This document shows, in pieces, positions 25,116 through 34,670 of a stretch of 39,404 nt of DNA; positions within the stretch are counted from its first letter, which is position 1; each line of letters begins with the position of its first letter. The DNA is from a bacterium (lineage in GTDB: Bacteria; SZUA-182; SZUA-191; JAJRXT01): the NCBI GenBank assembly GCA_024276125.1, contig JAJRXT010000134.1:1-39404 (forward strand). Direction: 5' to 3'. Position numbers and translations under genes: made by a program. The notes beneath the pieces were generated by a model, which saw only the letters and a program-made list of their open reading frames with translations, did not search any database and was not told where the DNA came from.

Positions 25116-26560
25116 ATGAGTAAAACACTCCTGATACCATTGCTGCTGTTTCCACTGCAATGGGTGCAAGCGGTATTGGAATTGTACGTCTAAGCGGGAC
25201 AGCCGCCCTTCCGATTATACAAAAAATATTTTCCCCTTCAAAAAACAATAACCAATCTGCAACACATATGTTGCGTCACTGCTATATAATCGAACCGGAG
25301 AGCAGGGAAAAAATCGACGAGGTATTAGTCTGTCGGATGATGGCGCCGCACACCTTTACCAGAGAGGATATGGCGGAAATTAATTGTCACGGCGGTATAA
25401 TTCCCTTACAAAGGATACTTGATCTATGCTTAAAATGCGGCGCAAGATTGGCTGATGCCGGTGAATTCACTAAACGGGCATATATAAACGGACGTATTGA
25501 TCTTGCACAGGCGGAAGCGGTAATTGATATAATCAATGCCAAGACGCAAGCCGCCCTAAAATCGGCTGTCTGTCAATTAGACGGGGGGTTGTCTGATAGA
25601 ATAAAGGAACATAGGGAAGAATTATTAGATATACAGGCCTTGATTGAAGCCGGTATTGATTTTCCAGATGAAGAGCTTGAAATTATACCTATTGATAAAA
25701 TCAGCGAAAAAATAAATAGTATTGAAGCTAAATTAGCCGGATTAATTAAGACCTTTGCTCATGGGCGATTATTAAAAGAGGGTATAACCACAGCTATAAT
25801 TGGTAAACCTAATGTGGGCAAATCAACGCTGTTAAATCAATTGCTAAATTGTGAGCGGGCAATTGTTACGCCGATTGCAGGTACCACCAGGGATACCATT
25901 GCCGAGGATATTAATATTGGCGGATTTCCTGTAAAATTGGTAGATACCGCCGGAATTACCAAAAGCAGCAATATTGTTGAACAGATGGGTATAAGCCGCA
26001 GCAGGAAATTAATCCAGCAGGCGGAAATGCTGTTGGTGGTCTTAGACGGCAGTATGTCTTTGTGCAAAGACGATCTTGATATACTGGAATGCGTAAAAGA
26101 TCAGCATACAAGGACTATAATAATTATAAATAAATGCGATTTACCATTAAAAATAGATAGTAAGCAGCTAAAAAAATGGATTCCTGCTTTCGCAGGAATG
26201 ACCAAAGTTATGATACAGCCTCAGGGAAAAGAGGATTTGGAGCAGGGAATTGTACATATTTGTGCTGCCTCTGGCCAGAATCTGGATAGGCTGCAAGAGG
26301 TTATGATAAAGCATATAACAAAAGACCAAAGTCTAGCCGCAGAAAGCGTGGTAATAACCAATGCCCGTCATCATCAGGCTTTACTTAGCGTACAAGAATC
26401 TTTGTTGCGGCTGAAGAATGCTCTAAAAAACGGTCTATCCGCTGAATTTTTGGCTGTAGATTTAAATGAAGCTATAGATAAACTTGGAGATATCGTGGGT
26501 GAGGCTGCCGGTGCGGACGTATTGGATCGGATATTTTCCAAATTCTGTATTGGTAAGTAG
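25116..26560 (+). CDS. mnmE: tRNA modification GTPase MnmE, with apparent frameshift at its start
   Basis: Domains: N-terminal folate-binding domain, a helical domain split around the GTPase domain. G1 GKPNVGKST lies near residue 215 counted from 25160; G2-region AGTTRDT, G3 DTAG, G4 NKCD, and the C-terminal FCIGK with the essential cysteine are all present. With MnmG it makes the cmnm5 group on wobble uridine of tRNA. The intact frame begins only at ATG 25160 (MGASGIGIV), but ten conserved codons before it read PDTIAAVSTA in the same frame. The ATG at 25116 (ATGAGTAAAA) would join them if the A-run 25122-25125 had one more A, giving MSKNTPDTIAAVSTA. Between G4 and the SASG-like loop there is an in-frame palindromic repeat (26177-26203). 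Confidence 0.9.
26177..26203 (+). repeat. REP palindrome inserted in frame within mnmE
   Basis: TGGATTCCTGC / GCAGGAATGACC matches the intergenic REP right half at 16364-16391, including the preceding A-run. In mnmE it is read W-I-P-A-F-A-G-M-T. It lies in the loop between G4 (NKCD) and G5 (CAASG), which is longer than usual for the family. Confidence 0.8.
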
Positions 26561-26604
26561 GGGCGTAAGCGCCCCGGCCAATTCAGGGGGATTCCCCCTA
26601 CGCT

Positions 26605-26740
26605 CAATGCTGTTGACTTTAAGATGGCTGTCATTTTGAATGAAGCATAAGCGGAATGAAGAATCTACTCGCTGTTGCGGGGGGAGATTCTTCGGCTTAT
26701 TGCCTCAGAATGACAAATAGCAGCCGACCTTTAGGTCGGC
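26605..26740. repeat. Repeat cluster between mnmE and mnmG
   Basis: Family-2 end CAATGCTGTTGACTTTAAG at 26605-26623 without its partner. A TGTCATTTTGA..TCAGAATGACA unit at 26629-26715, then GCCGACCTTTAGGTCGGC at 26722-26740. Confidence 0.65.
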
Positions 26741-26788
26741 AAGGAAGCGGGTTTAAAAACCCGTAACTACAAATGGAAATCAATCAAC

Positions 26789-28648
26789 ATGTACATTTGC
26801 GACAAAATATACGATGTAATCATAGTAGGCGCCGGTCATGCCGGCTGTGAAGCGGCGCTGGCGTCCGCTCGCATGGGGCGTACTACTTTGCTTGTAAGTA
26901 TAAACTTGGATAATGTAGCGCTTATGCCGTGTAATCCGGCTATCGGCGGCTTGGGTAAAAGCCACTTAGTGCGCGAAATTGATGCTTTGGGCGGTGAGAT
27001 GGCTAAGAATATTGATAAAACCGGTATCCAGTTTCGGATGTTGAATATGCGAAAGGGTCCCGCTGTGCAAGCGCTAAGGGCTCAAGCCGATAAACAGCAA
27101 TATAAACTTAGTATGAAAAAAGCGCTGGAGAATCAAGATAACCTCGACCTAAAACAGGAATTAGTACAGCAAATCTTAATTGAAAAAGGCCGGGCTGTTG
27201 GTATTGCAACGCAGGCCGGCGCAAAATATCGCGCTAAGGCGGTTATTTTGTGTACCGGTACCTTTTTAAATGGATTAATACACATTGGTCTTACCAATTA
27301 TCCGGCGGGTAGAGCCGGTGAATTTGCATCTATAAAATTAGCCGAACAATTACCGCAATGCGGATTTGAGCTAGGTCGGTTAAAAACCGGTACTCCGCCC
27401 AGATTAGACGGCAAATCAATTGATTTGTCGGCTTTTAGTAAACAATCCGGCGATAATGATTCAACGGGGTTTTCATTTGAAAACAAAACAAATAAAATAT
27501 CTGAAGTTTATTGTTACTTAGGATATACAAACGTCAAAACCCATGAAATTATTAAAGATAATTTGGATAAATCACCGTTGTACTGCGGGCGGATAAAGGG
27601 GATAGGCCCAAGATACTGTCCGTCTATTGAGGATAAAGTTGTACGCTTTGCCGATAAAACCCGTCACCAGATATTTTTAGAGCCTGAAGGCACAGATACG
27701 CAGGAAATATATGCAAACGGCGTCTCTACCAGCTTACCGCTGGAGGTGCAGGTAGAATTCTTACGCAGTATCAAGGGATTAGAGCAGGTTGAGATCATGC
27801 GTTCCGGTTATGCCATAGAATACGATTTTATCCCCCCGACTCAGCTTAAACCGACTCTTGAGACTAAGCCGGTAGAGAATCTTTATCATGCAGGGCAAAT
27901 AAACGGTACTTCAGGTTATGAAGAAGCCGCTGCTCAAGGACTGATGGCAGCCATAAATGCCGTATTAAAAATACGGAAAAAACAACCCTTTATATTAAAA
28001 CGTTCTGAGGCCTATATCGGGGTTATGATCGATGATCTGGTGACTAAAGGTACAATAGAGCCCTACCGCATGTTTACTTCACGCGCCGAATACCGCTTGT
28101 TATTGCGACAGGATAATGCGGATTTAAGGCTTATGGACTACGGCTATAATTTCGGGCTTATTAACGACGAACAATATAGTAAATTTAAACATAAAAAACA
28201 GCTTATCAATGACGAGATAAAGCGTCTAAACAACACGTTTGTAAATCCTGCAAATTTGCCGGACAAACAGGTCAAATCATCTATTAGTTTAGCCCAATTA
28301 TTAAAACGCCCTGAAATGAGCTATGATAAAATTTGCCGGCTGGAAAATAAGCCTGCTGAAGACTTGCCAGATGATGCGGCGGTACAAGTGGAATTACAGA
28401 TAAAGTATGAAGGTTATATCATTCGGCAGAAGACGCAAATTGAAAAGATGAAAAAATTGGAAGATTACCGCATACCGAATGATATTAATTATGAGGATAT
28501 ACCGGGATTATCAAATGAAGTAAAGCAGATTCTAAGCAGGATAAATCCGGTCAGCCTTGGCCAAGCATCACGCATACCCGGGATCACTCCGGCTGCCGTA
28601 TCTATTTTAATGGTGTATTTAACGCGAATAAGCCGGAAATTAACCTAG
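26789..28648 (+). CDS. mnmG: tRNA uridine 5-carboxymethylaminomethyl modification enzyme MnmG
   Basis: 619 residues, full length. FAD-binding N-terminus DVIIVGAGHAGCEAALASARMG, then the family signatures CNPAIGGLGKSHLVREIDALGG and MLNMRKGPAVQALRAQAD. Later GTPPRL, QVEFLRSIKGLE, GQINGTSGYEEAAAQGL, and a helical C-terminal domain that binds MnmE. It works with MnmE on U34 of tRNA. It follows mnmE across a gap of 228 bases filled with repeats, so an originally tight pair has been pushed apart. Ribosome site weak. Confidence 0.96.
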   Translation: MYICDKIYDVIIVGAGHAGCEAALASARMGRTTLLVSINLDNVALMPCNPAIGGLGKSHLVREIDALGGEMAKNIDKTGIQFRMLNMRKGPAVQALRAQADKQQYKLSMKKALENQDNLDLKQELVQQILIEKGRAVGIATQAGAKYRAKAVILCTGTFLNGLIHIGLTNYPAGRAGEFASIKLAEQLPQCGFELGRLKTGTPPRLDGKSIDLSAFSKQSGDNDSTGFSFENKTNKISEVYCYLGYTNVKTHEIIKDNLDKSPLYCGRIKGIGPRYCPSIEDKVVRFADKTRHQIFLEPEGTDTQEIYANGVSTSLPLEVQVEFLRSIKGLEQVEIMRSGYAIEYDFIPPTQLKPTLETKPVENLYHAGQINGTSGYEEAAAQGLMAAINAVLKIRKKQPFILKRSEAYIGVMIDDLVTKGTIEPYRMFTSRAEYRLLLRQDNADLRLMDYGYNFGLINDEQYSKFKHKKQLINDEIKRLNNTFVNPANLPDKQVKSSISLAQLLKRPEMSYDKICRLENKPAEDLPDDAAVQVELQIKYEGYIIRQKTQIEKMKKLEDYRIPNDINYEDIPGLSNEVKQILSRINPVSLGQASRIPGITPAAVSILMVYLTRISRKLT

Positions 28649-28684
28649 GGCGCTGTTAATCTTGAATTGATGGGCTTTGCTCTC

Positions 28685-28771
28685 ATCCCCCTCACCTCAA
28701 TCCTCTCCCCTTGGGGAGAGGAGGTTTAGCAATCCCTTCTCCCCAAGGGGAGAAGGTTAGGATGAGGGGGA
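28685..28771. repeat. Double-hairpin CTCTCCCCTTGGGGAGAG element
   Basis: The outer arms are CATCCCCCTCACC and GGATGAGGGGGAT. They enclose two hairpins, CCTCTCCCCTTGGGGAGAGG and CTTCTCCCCAAGGGGAGAAG. It sits between the convergent mnmG and glycerate kinase genes and may end both transcripts. Same family as 24688-24778. Confidence 0.65.
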
Positions 28772-28822
28772 TAACACCAGTCGACAGATTTAGCCACCAG
28801 ATTGAACTTGGCATACATAGTA

Positions 28823-29992
28823 CTAGGGCACAGAGGAGCTGCCGCTGGTAGCGCCTATATCTGCTCCCTGTTTAATGGTTCGGGCGATTTGTTCTGCTAT
28901 ATTCTCAAGTAGTGCAGGCGTATTTTGCATAGCTTCTTTTAAGGACATTGGAGTATTAACCAGCGAAAACATAGCGGAGAAGCCATGAGCCAATAATATG
29001 TGCGCATCATCTGATACACTGCCGGCTATACCGATAACCGGAATTCCCATATTATAAGCTATACTAGCCGCGCCCATTGGGGCTTTACCCGCCATAGTTT
29101 GAGAGTCCAGCCTTCCTTCGCCCGTAATAAGCAAGGATGCTCCTTTTAAGGTTTGCTTGAAATTAAGCATATCTAAAATAAGGTCAATTCCTTTTTTAAA
29201 TTCAGCTTGCAGAAAAGCCATAAGAGCCGCTCCTAAGCCTCCAGCGGCGCCGGCGCCGGCGGTATAGCTGATATTTATACCCAAAAATTCCTTTATCTTG
29301 CCCGCATAATGAACCATATTGGCTTCTAGCGTCTCCACCATTTGAGCGCTTGCTCCCTTTTGCGGGGCAAAGACTCTGGCTGCTCCATGTTCTCCTATAA
29401 GAGGGCTGGTAACATCGCAGGCTGCCATAAACCGGACATCATGTATTATGTCATTTAGCTTACTTGTATCTATTGTATGTATTTTACCCAAATCAGAGCC
29501 GCCGCCTTTAAGCTTATTACCGCGGTTATCGCAAAAATCAACTCCCAAGGCACAAAGCATACCCATACCGCCGTCTACTGTAGCGCTGCCTCCTATTCCG
29601 ATAATGATTTTTTTTATGCCTTTTTTAATAGCGGCTGAAATTAGCTGACCGGTACCATAAGTAGATGTTATCATTGGGTTTCTGGCATCAGGAGGCACTA
29701 AAATTAATCCCGATGCGCCAGCCATTTCAATAACCGCTGTTTTACCGTTTTTAATTATTGCCCATTCGGCGCTAACCCGATTGCCCAAGGGACCGGTTAC
29801 GGTTTCCTGCATTATTTGTGTACCGGATAAACTTGCAAGGGCGTCCAATGTGCCGTCGCCGCCGTCGGCAATAGGCTGACAAATTATTTGGGCATCCGGT
29901 ATACCTCGTAAAAAACCTATTTTAAGATGTTCGGCAACCTTTACCGCAGATAATGATTCCTTAAATGAATTTGGCGCTATTATTATTTTCAT
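28823..29992 (-). CDS. Glycerate kinase (GlxK/GarK family)
   Basis: 389 residues. N-terminal IIIAPNSFKESLSAVKVAEHL and PIADGGDGTLDAL, then GIGGSATVDGGMGMLCALG, TAGAGAAGGLGAALMAFL and ITGEGRLDSQTMAGKAP are the hallmarks of this family. It phosphorylates D-glycerate, usually at position 2, feeding glycolysis. The last dozen residues (ADIGATSGSSSVP) run beyond the conserved fold and may be added sequence. Weak ribosome site. Single gene, convergent to mnmG. Confidence 0.93.
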   Translation of the reverse strand: MKIIIAPNSFKESLSAVKVAEHLKIGFLRGIPDAQIICQPIADGGDGTLDALASLSGTQIMQETVTGPLGNRVSAEWAIIKNGKTAVIEMAGASGLILVPPDARNPMITSTYGTGQLISAAIKKGIKKIIIGIGGSATVDGGMGMLCALGVDFCDNRGNKLKGGGSDLGKIHTIDTSKLNDIIHDVRFMAACDVTSPLIGEHGAARVFAPQKGASAQMVETLEANMVHYAGKIKEFLGINISYTAGAGAAGGLGAALMAFLQAEFKKGIDLILDMLNFKQTLKGASLLITGEGRLDSQTMAGKAPMGAASIAYNMGIPVIGIAGSVSDDAHILLAHGFSAMFSLVNTPMSLKEAMQNTPALLENIAEQIARTIKQGADIGATSGSSSVP

Positions 29993-30106
29993 TGCTTGAT
30001 ATTCTGTTTGGTTGCAATTAGAAGTAGGTTATATTATTATTGCTTAATAACACAGTGTAAGTCCAGCAAAAAAACTAGTGTTGCGTCAATGCTGTTTTAT
30101 TGGCTG

Positions 30107-30383
30107 TCATTCCCGTGAAGCTTGTCCTCATGAAAACGGGGAACTTAGAATCCATAACTTGTTTTAAAATACTGGATTCCCACTTTTGCGGGAATGATAC
30201 TAAACAGATTTTTTAGTTTTAACTTAGCGTCTATGGGGCTTGTCCCCCAATGCTGTTAAGTTAAGTTTTACATTATAATAAAAATTTCTTTTTTGTCTGT
30301 CATTCTGAGGCTGGAAGCCGAAGAATCTTCCCCCGTAACAGCGGGCAGATTCTTCATTCCGCTCCGCTTTATTCAGAATGACA
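30107..30383. repeat. Repeat cluster upstream of the glycosyltransferase
   Basis: 30107-30200 is a REP unit (TGTCATTCCCGTG..GCGGGAATGAT) with an internal insertion. 30248-30265 is a family-2 end, CAATGCTGTTAAGTTAAG; a diverged one lies at about 30090. 30298-30383 is a TGTCATTCTGA..TCAGAATGACA unit. The 458-base gap between the glycerate kinase and glycosyltransferase genes has no gene. Confidence 0.6.
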
Positions 30384-30450
30384 GCTAAGAAAACTTTTTT
30401 AAAACAAACAATTTCCTTTTACCTCTGTGATTATAAGGAAAAAGCAATTT

Positions 30451-31584
30451 TTGAGAATATTAATCCTAAATTATGAATTCCCGCCGTTAGGCGGCGGGGC
30501 GGCTAATGCCACTTATAATTTATTAAAAGAATTCGCCAAATATGATGATTTACAAATTGATGCAGTAGTGTCTTCTGAAGATAGTAATTTTAAGCGGATT
30601 GAATTTGCCCCGCATATCACAGTATACAAACTGCCTATCGGAAAAAAGACAGGCGGACTTCATTATCAAACCAATAAAGACCTTATAGTCTACACTCATA
30701 AGGCAGAGGGTTTTATAAAGGGATTGCTTAAAGAGAATAAGTATCACTTGTGCCATGCCTTTTTTGCTGTGCCCTGCGGATATATAGCCTATCGTTTTAG
30801 AAAAAATTTCCCCTATATTGTATCTTTACGCGGCTCTGATGTGCCGGGATATAATCTGCGTTTTAGCCTGCTGTATAAATTTATTACTCCGATTATCAAA
30901 AAAGTCTGGCATAATGCTTATGCTGTGGCGGCTAATAGTGAAGGCTTAAAAAAACTGGCGCAACAAACGGATAATCAGCAGGCGATTGAGGTGATTTATA
31001 ATGGTATTGATACCGATTTATTTAAACCGACCGGCTCAAAGGATAATATCTTTCGTATATTGTGTGTCGCCCGCTTAATTGAGCGAAAGGGAATTAAATA
31101 TTTAATTGAGGCTACAGCGAAACTTGTAAAGGATTACAATAATATAAAATTGGTACTGGCGGGCGAGGGAAATATAAAAGATGAGTTGCAAGAACAAGCG
31201 CAAATTTTGGGTATAGAAAAACAAGTAGAATTTAAGGGACTGATAGAAAAATCTGGATTACCGGAAATATACAATCAGGCAAAGGTCTTTGTACTGCCCT
31301 CTTTAAATGAGGGTATGAGTAATACGATATTGGAGGCTATGGCTTGCGGATTACCCATTATCGCTACTAATACCGGCGGTACGCAGGAGTTGGTTTGCGA
31401 TAACGGGTTTGTTGTTCCGATGAAAGATAGCAATGCAATTTATTCTGCCTGCGCAAAATTGATAGACAATGAAGGCTTACAGGAGAATATGGGTAATATA
31501 AGCAGGCAAATGGCGCAAGTTTTAAGCTGGCGCAAGGTGGCAGGCGAATATATAAGTATTTACAAAAGAAACCGGAAAGGTTAA
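30451..31584 (+). CDS. Glycosyltransferase family 4 protein
   Basis: 377 residues from a TTG at 30451. ATAAGGAA lies about ten bases upstream, and the product then begins LRILILNYEFPPLGGGAANAT, the usual GT4 opening. An in-frame GTG at 30427 would add eight residues. GT-B fold: acceptor-side Gly-rich loop PPLGGGAA, LRGSDVPGYN, and the donor-side ARLIERKGIKYLIEA, LPSLNEGMSNTILEAMACGLPIIATNTGG with the E-x7-E motif. It transfers a sugar from a nucleotide donor in envelope glycan synthesis. Followed after 11 bases by an SGNH hydrolase gene and then asnB. Confidence 0.9.
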   Translation: MRILILNYEFPPLGGGAANATYNLLKEFAKYDDLQIDAVVSSEDSNFKRIEFAPHITVYKLPIGKKTGGLHYQTNKDLIVYTHKAEGFIKGLLKENKYHLCHAFFAVPCGYIAYRFRKNFPYIVSLRGSDVPGYNLRFSLLYKFITPIIKKVWHNAYAVAANSEGLKKLAQQTDNQQAIEVIYNGIDTDLFKPTGSKDNIFRILCVARLIERKGIKYLIEATAKLVKDYNNIKLVLAGEGNIKDELQEQAQILGIEKQVEFKGLIEKSGLPEIYNQAKVFVLPSLNEGMSNTILEAMACGLPIIATNTGGTQELVCDNGFVVPMKDSNAIYSACAKLIDNEGLQENMGNISRQMAQVLSWRKVAGEYISIYKRNRKG

Positions 31585-31595
31585 ATCTATTTAAT

Positions 31596-32795
31596 ATGAA
31601 CGAACATTTAGCTGACTTATTTAGAAAAATAAGCAAAATCATCCTTGTTGTCTTATGTTTATTCTGGATAGGAGAGAGCTTTAATATATATCAATGGGCA
31701 ACAAAACATTCTTATATTCCATCTACTCATTGGATGTTTATATTGTCGATCTCGTTTTTAATGGTATTGTTTTATTTTATTGCTTTTAAGACAAAAAGCC
31801 AAACCTTAATAAAAATATATCTTTCAGCAGGCTCTGTCCTTGTTCTTGTTTTGCTTACAGAGGGTGCAATAAGAATTTTAATGTACCAAGAAAAAGTTGA
31901 ACCATTCTATCGTCCGGCGCATTTAAAAGTAGACATGAGGTACATATTAAATCCTATGTGGAACAATATGAGTACATTAAAACCAAATTACAGGGGAAGA
32001 ACACACGGTCATTCTGTATACATTAATGCTTATGGCTTTAGAAGTGAAGAGTTTACTCTGACAAAAAAGAAGGATGTATTCAGAATAATTGTGTTGGGTG
32101 ATTCTTTAACCTATGGAGAAGGGGTTGCTGATGGGGAGCTATATACATCTGTATTAAAAAATAAGCTGCAAAACAAATATCCTGATAGAAAAATAGAGGT
32201 AGTTAATTTGGGTATAAGCGGATATTCGTCAGTTGATGAATAAAAATTTTTGGAAGTGTTCGTATCAAAAGTTAATTTTGATCTAATTTTAATTGGTTTT
32301 TGCCTTAATGACATTAAAGAAGGGTCTGCTGCACCAGATCGCTGGCGTTTGGCAATACCCCTTCCCCAAAAACTAAAGGCAATCTTTTTGGAGCATACAA
32401 GATTAGCACGTCTTTTACAAGAGCGTTATGACCGATTGCTGATAAACATAGGTATAAGAGATTCATTTACTTCTTCTGTCGAACCCTGTTATAAGAAAAA
32501 TTCCAAAGAATGGAAGAAATTTCTAGCGGCATATAAAAAAATTCTCACGCTGAATACCAAACTAAATTTACCCAAACCTATAGTGGGTTTGCTTAACTAT
32601 CGACAGCAGGTTGAGCAGTCTTTGGCTAAGATGGGTTTTATTACAGTAAATTATTTAGAGCCTTTCAAAAAATATGATAATAAATCACTAATTGTTTCTA
32701 AATGGGAAGGACATCCCAGTAAACTTGCACACGGAATATACGCTCAAGGCTTCTATGATGCTATTGTGGCATCAAAGGTTATACCAATCCGATAA
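31596..32795 (+). pseudogene. Membrane-anchored SGNH/GDSL hydrolase interrupted by an in-frame TAA
   Basis: The N-terminal third holds three membrane segments (about residues 15-30, 46-64, 74-95). The SGNH domain starts with FRIIVLGDSLTYGEG, catalytic Ser170. At codon 216 (32241-32243) a TAA follows GISGYSSVDE. The same frame then continues KFLEVFVSKVNFDLILIGFCLND, the block with the conserved Asn, and ends with a GHPSKLAHGIYAQGF block carrying the likely catalytic His. CAA to TAA would be one change. The whole frame is 400 codons. Family members deacetylate or acylate cell-surface glycans; neighbours fit that. Confidence 0.8.
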
Positions 32796-32831
32796 TCTTT
32801 TAGTATTGGTAAATATTTAAGGAATGATAAT

Positions 32832-34670
32832 ATGTGCGGAATTTGCGGGATAGCGGGCGCTCATGAGCCGGAGTTGTTGTCTGATATGTGTCAGGTTATG
32901 GCGCATCGCGGGCCGGATGATGCAGGGTTTTATCAGGGACAAGGTATTGGTTTGGGGCATCGGCGTCTCAGTATAATCGATCTGGCGACAGGACATCAGC
33001 CTATACATAATGAAGATAAAAGCATCTGGGTGATCCTAAACGGTGAGATATACAATTATCAACAGCTGTATCAACAGTTGCAAGCCAAAGGGCATAGGTT
33101 TTATACCAAAAGCGATACTGAGGCGATCGTACATTTGTATGAGGAGTATGGCCGGGAATGTGTAAGCAGGCTGCGGGGTATGTTTGCCTTTGCTATATGG
33201 AATGAGAATGAAAAAACGCTGTTTTTGGCGCGTGATCGTTTGGGGATTAAGCCATTGTATTATATCCATTCTCATGGAAAGCTGCTTTTTGCCTCAGAAA
33301 TAAAATCACTCTTAAAATGGCCGGGTGTTACCCTAAAAGAAAATGCGCAGGCATTGGACCTTTATCTTAGTTTTAGATTTACCCCCGGACCGGATACAAT
33401 GTTTTACGGTATAAAAAAACTTTCCCCAGGGCATGTGTTATCTTATAAGTCAGATGACTTGCGGATTGAAAAATATTGGGATATATCATTTATCCCCGCC
33501 AAAGATAATTTAGCGTCTCTTACCGAAAGCTTTACGGAAAAATTAAAAGAATCTATTAACTTAAGATTAATAAGCGAGGTGCCCTTGGGGGCATATTTAT
33601 CCGGCGGGCTTGATTCTAGTTTTATTGTGGGGCTTATGAGTCAGTTAAGCAATAAACCGGTGGAAACCTTTTCGGTTGGCTTTTCAGAAGAAGCTTATAA
33701 TGAATTAGGTTATGCCAAGATTGTAGCCGAGTATTTTAAAACCAGTCATCACACCCTGTATGCTCAAAGTGATAGCAGTGGGTTATTGGATAAAATCACC
33801 TGGCATTTGGATGAGCCGCTGGCCGATGCGGCCGTTATTCCAACCTATATGATGGCGCAATTGACCAAGCAGCATGTAACAGTGGTGTTGTCAGGCGAGG
33901 GAGCGGATGAGCTGTTGGCCGGTTATGCCAAGTATAAGGCGCTAAAGTTAATTTATGGTATTAATTTTTTCTTGCCTGCTATGGGGCTTGGCGGACTGGC
34001 TGGTTGTTTTTCCAATAAAATAGAGCTATACCGTTTATTTTCGTCTCTTGGCTCGGGTAAAGATCGGGCTAAGACCTATATGAATCTGGTTTCTGTATTT
34101 TCTGATTCAGAAAAGGATAAATTATATACTGATAAATTCAAAAAAATAATCAGGCAATATGATCCGCCGGAAAAACTTATCCAGCCCTATTTTGAATCAG
34201 GCGGGGATACTTTAAGTCAATTGTTGTTACTTGATATAAAGACTTGGCTGCCGGATGATTTATTGTTAAAAAATGATAAAATGACCATGGCGCATGCGGT
34301 GGAGGCGCGGGTACCCTTTTTGGATCATGAATTGGTGGAATTTATGGCAGCTATTCCGTCTAAATATAAACTTAGATTATTTCAAAATAAATATATACTG
34401 CGCAAGGCTATGTCCGGTCTTGTGCCTGATGCAATATGTCGTCGTAAAAAGACTGGCTTTAGCGTTCCATTAGGCGATTGGTGTAAGGGTGAATTAAAGG
34501 ATAAGGTGGCCGAGGTTTTAAATAGGAAAGTTATAGAGTCTTTGGGATATTTTAACTGGAATTATGTAGAGCATATATTGGGTCAGGACTTAAACAATCA
34601 GTATTACCGCCGGCAGTTCTGGGCGTTGTTTAGCTTTTGCTTGTGGCATAAAGTGTTTTTGGGTATATAG
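32832..34670 (+). CDS. asnB: Asparagine synthase, glutamine-hydrolysing
   Basis: 612 residues. N-terminal glutaminase domain with nucleophile Cys2 (MCGICGIAG), MAHRGPDDAG and LNGEIYNYQQL. The synthetase domain has the PP-loop YLSGGLDSSF and SGEGADELLAGY, then HAVEARVPFLDHELVEF. It makes asparagine, or amidates a glycan or secondary substrate when placed in polysaccharide loci. AAGGA lies six bases before the ATG. Given the glycosyltransferase and SGNH neighbours, a role in surface glycan amidation is possible, but the family is also plain amino-acid metabolism. Confidence 0.93.
   Translation: MCGICGIAGAHEPELLSDMCQVMAHRGPDDAGFYQGQGIGLGHRRLSIIDLATGHQPIHNEDKSIWVILNGEIYNYQQLYQQLQAKGHRFYTKSDTEAIVHLYEEYGRECVSRLRGMFAFAIWNENEKTLFLARDRLGIKPLYYIHSHGKLLFASEIKSLLKWPGVTLKENAQALDLYLSFRFTPGPDTMFYGIKKLSPGHVLSYKSDDLRIEKYWDISFIPAKDNLASLTESFTEKLKESINLRLISEVPLGAYLSGGLDSSFIVGLMSQLSNKPVETFSVGFSEEAYNELGYAKIVAEYFKTSHHTLYAQSDSSGLLDKITWHLDEPLADAAVIPTYMMAQLTKQHVTVVLSGEGADELLAGYAKYKALKLIYGINFFLPAMGLGGLAGCFSNKIELYRLFSSLGSGKDRAKTYMNLVSVFSDSEKDKLYTDKFKKIIRQYDPPEKLIQPYFESGGDTLSQLLLLDIKTWLPDDLLLKNDKMTMAHAVEARVPFLDHELVEFMAAIPSKYKLRLFQNKYILRKAMSGLVPDAICRRKKTGFSVPLGDWCKGELKDKVAEVLNRKVIESLGYFNWNYVEHILGQDLNNQYYRRQFWALFSFCLWHKVFLGI

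Noticed and set aside
25116-25193. Short open frame from ATG 25116 that looks like a signal peptide (MSKTLLIPLLLFPLQWVQA)
   Set aside because: It is the out-of-frame reading of the conserved mnmE start (PDTIAAVSTA); the other frame is family-like.
1146-32795. Reassignment of TAA/TAG to a sense codon in this organism
   Set aside because: Many intact genes end at TAA or TAG exactly where the family ends, and long core genes contain no internal stops.
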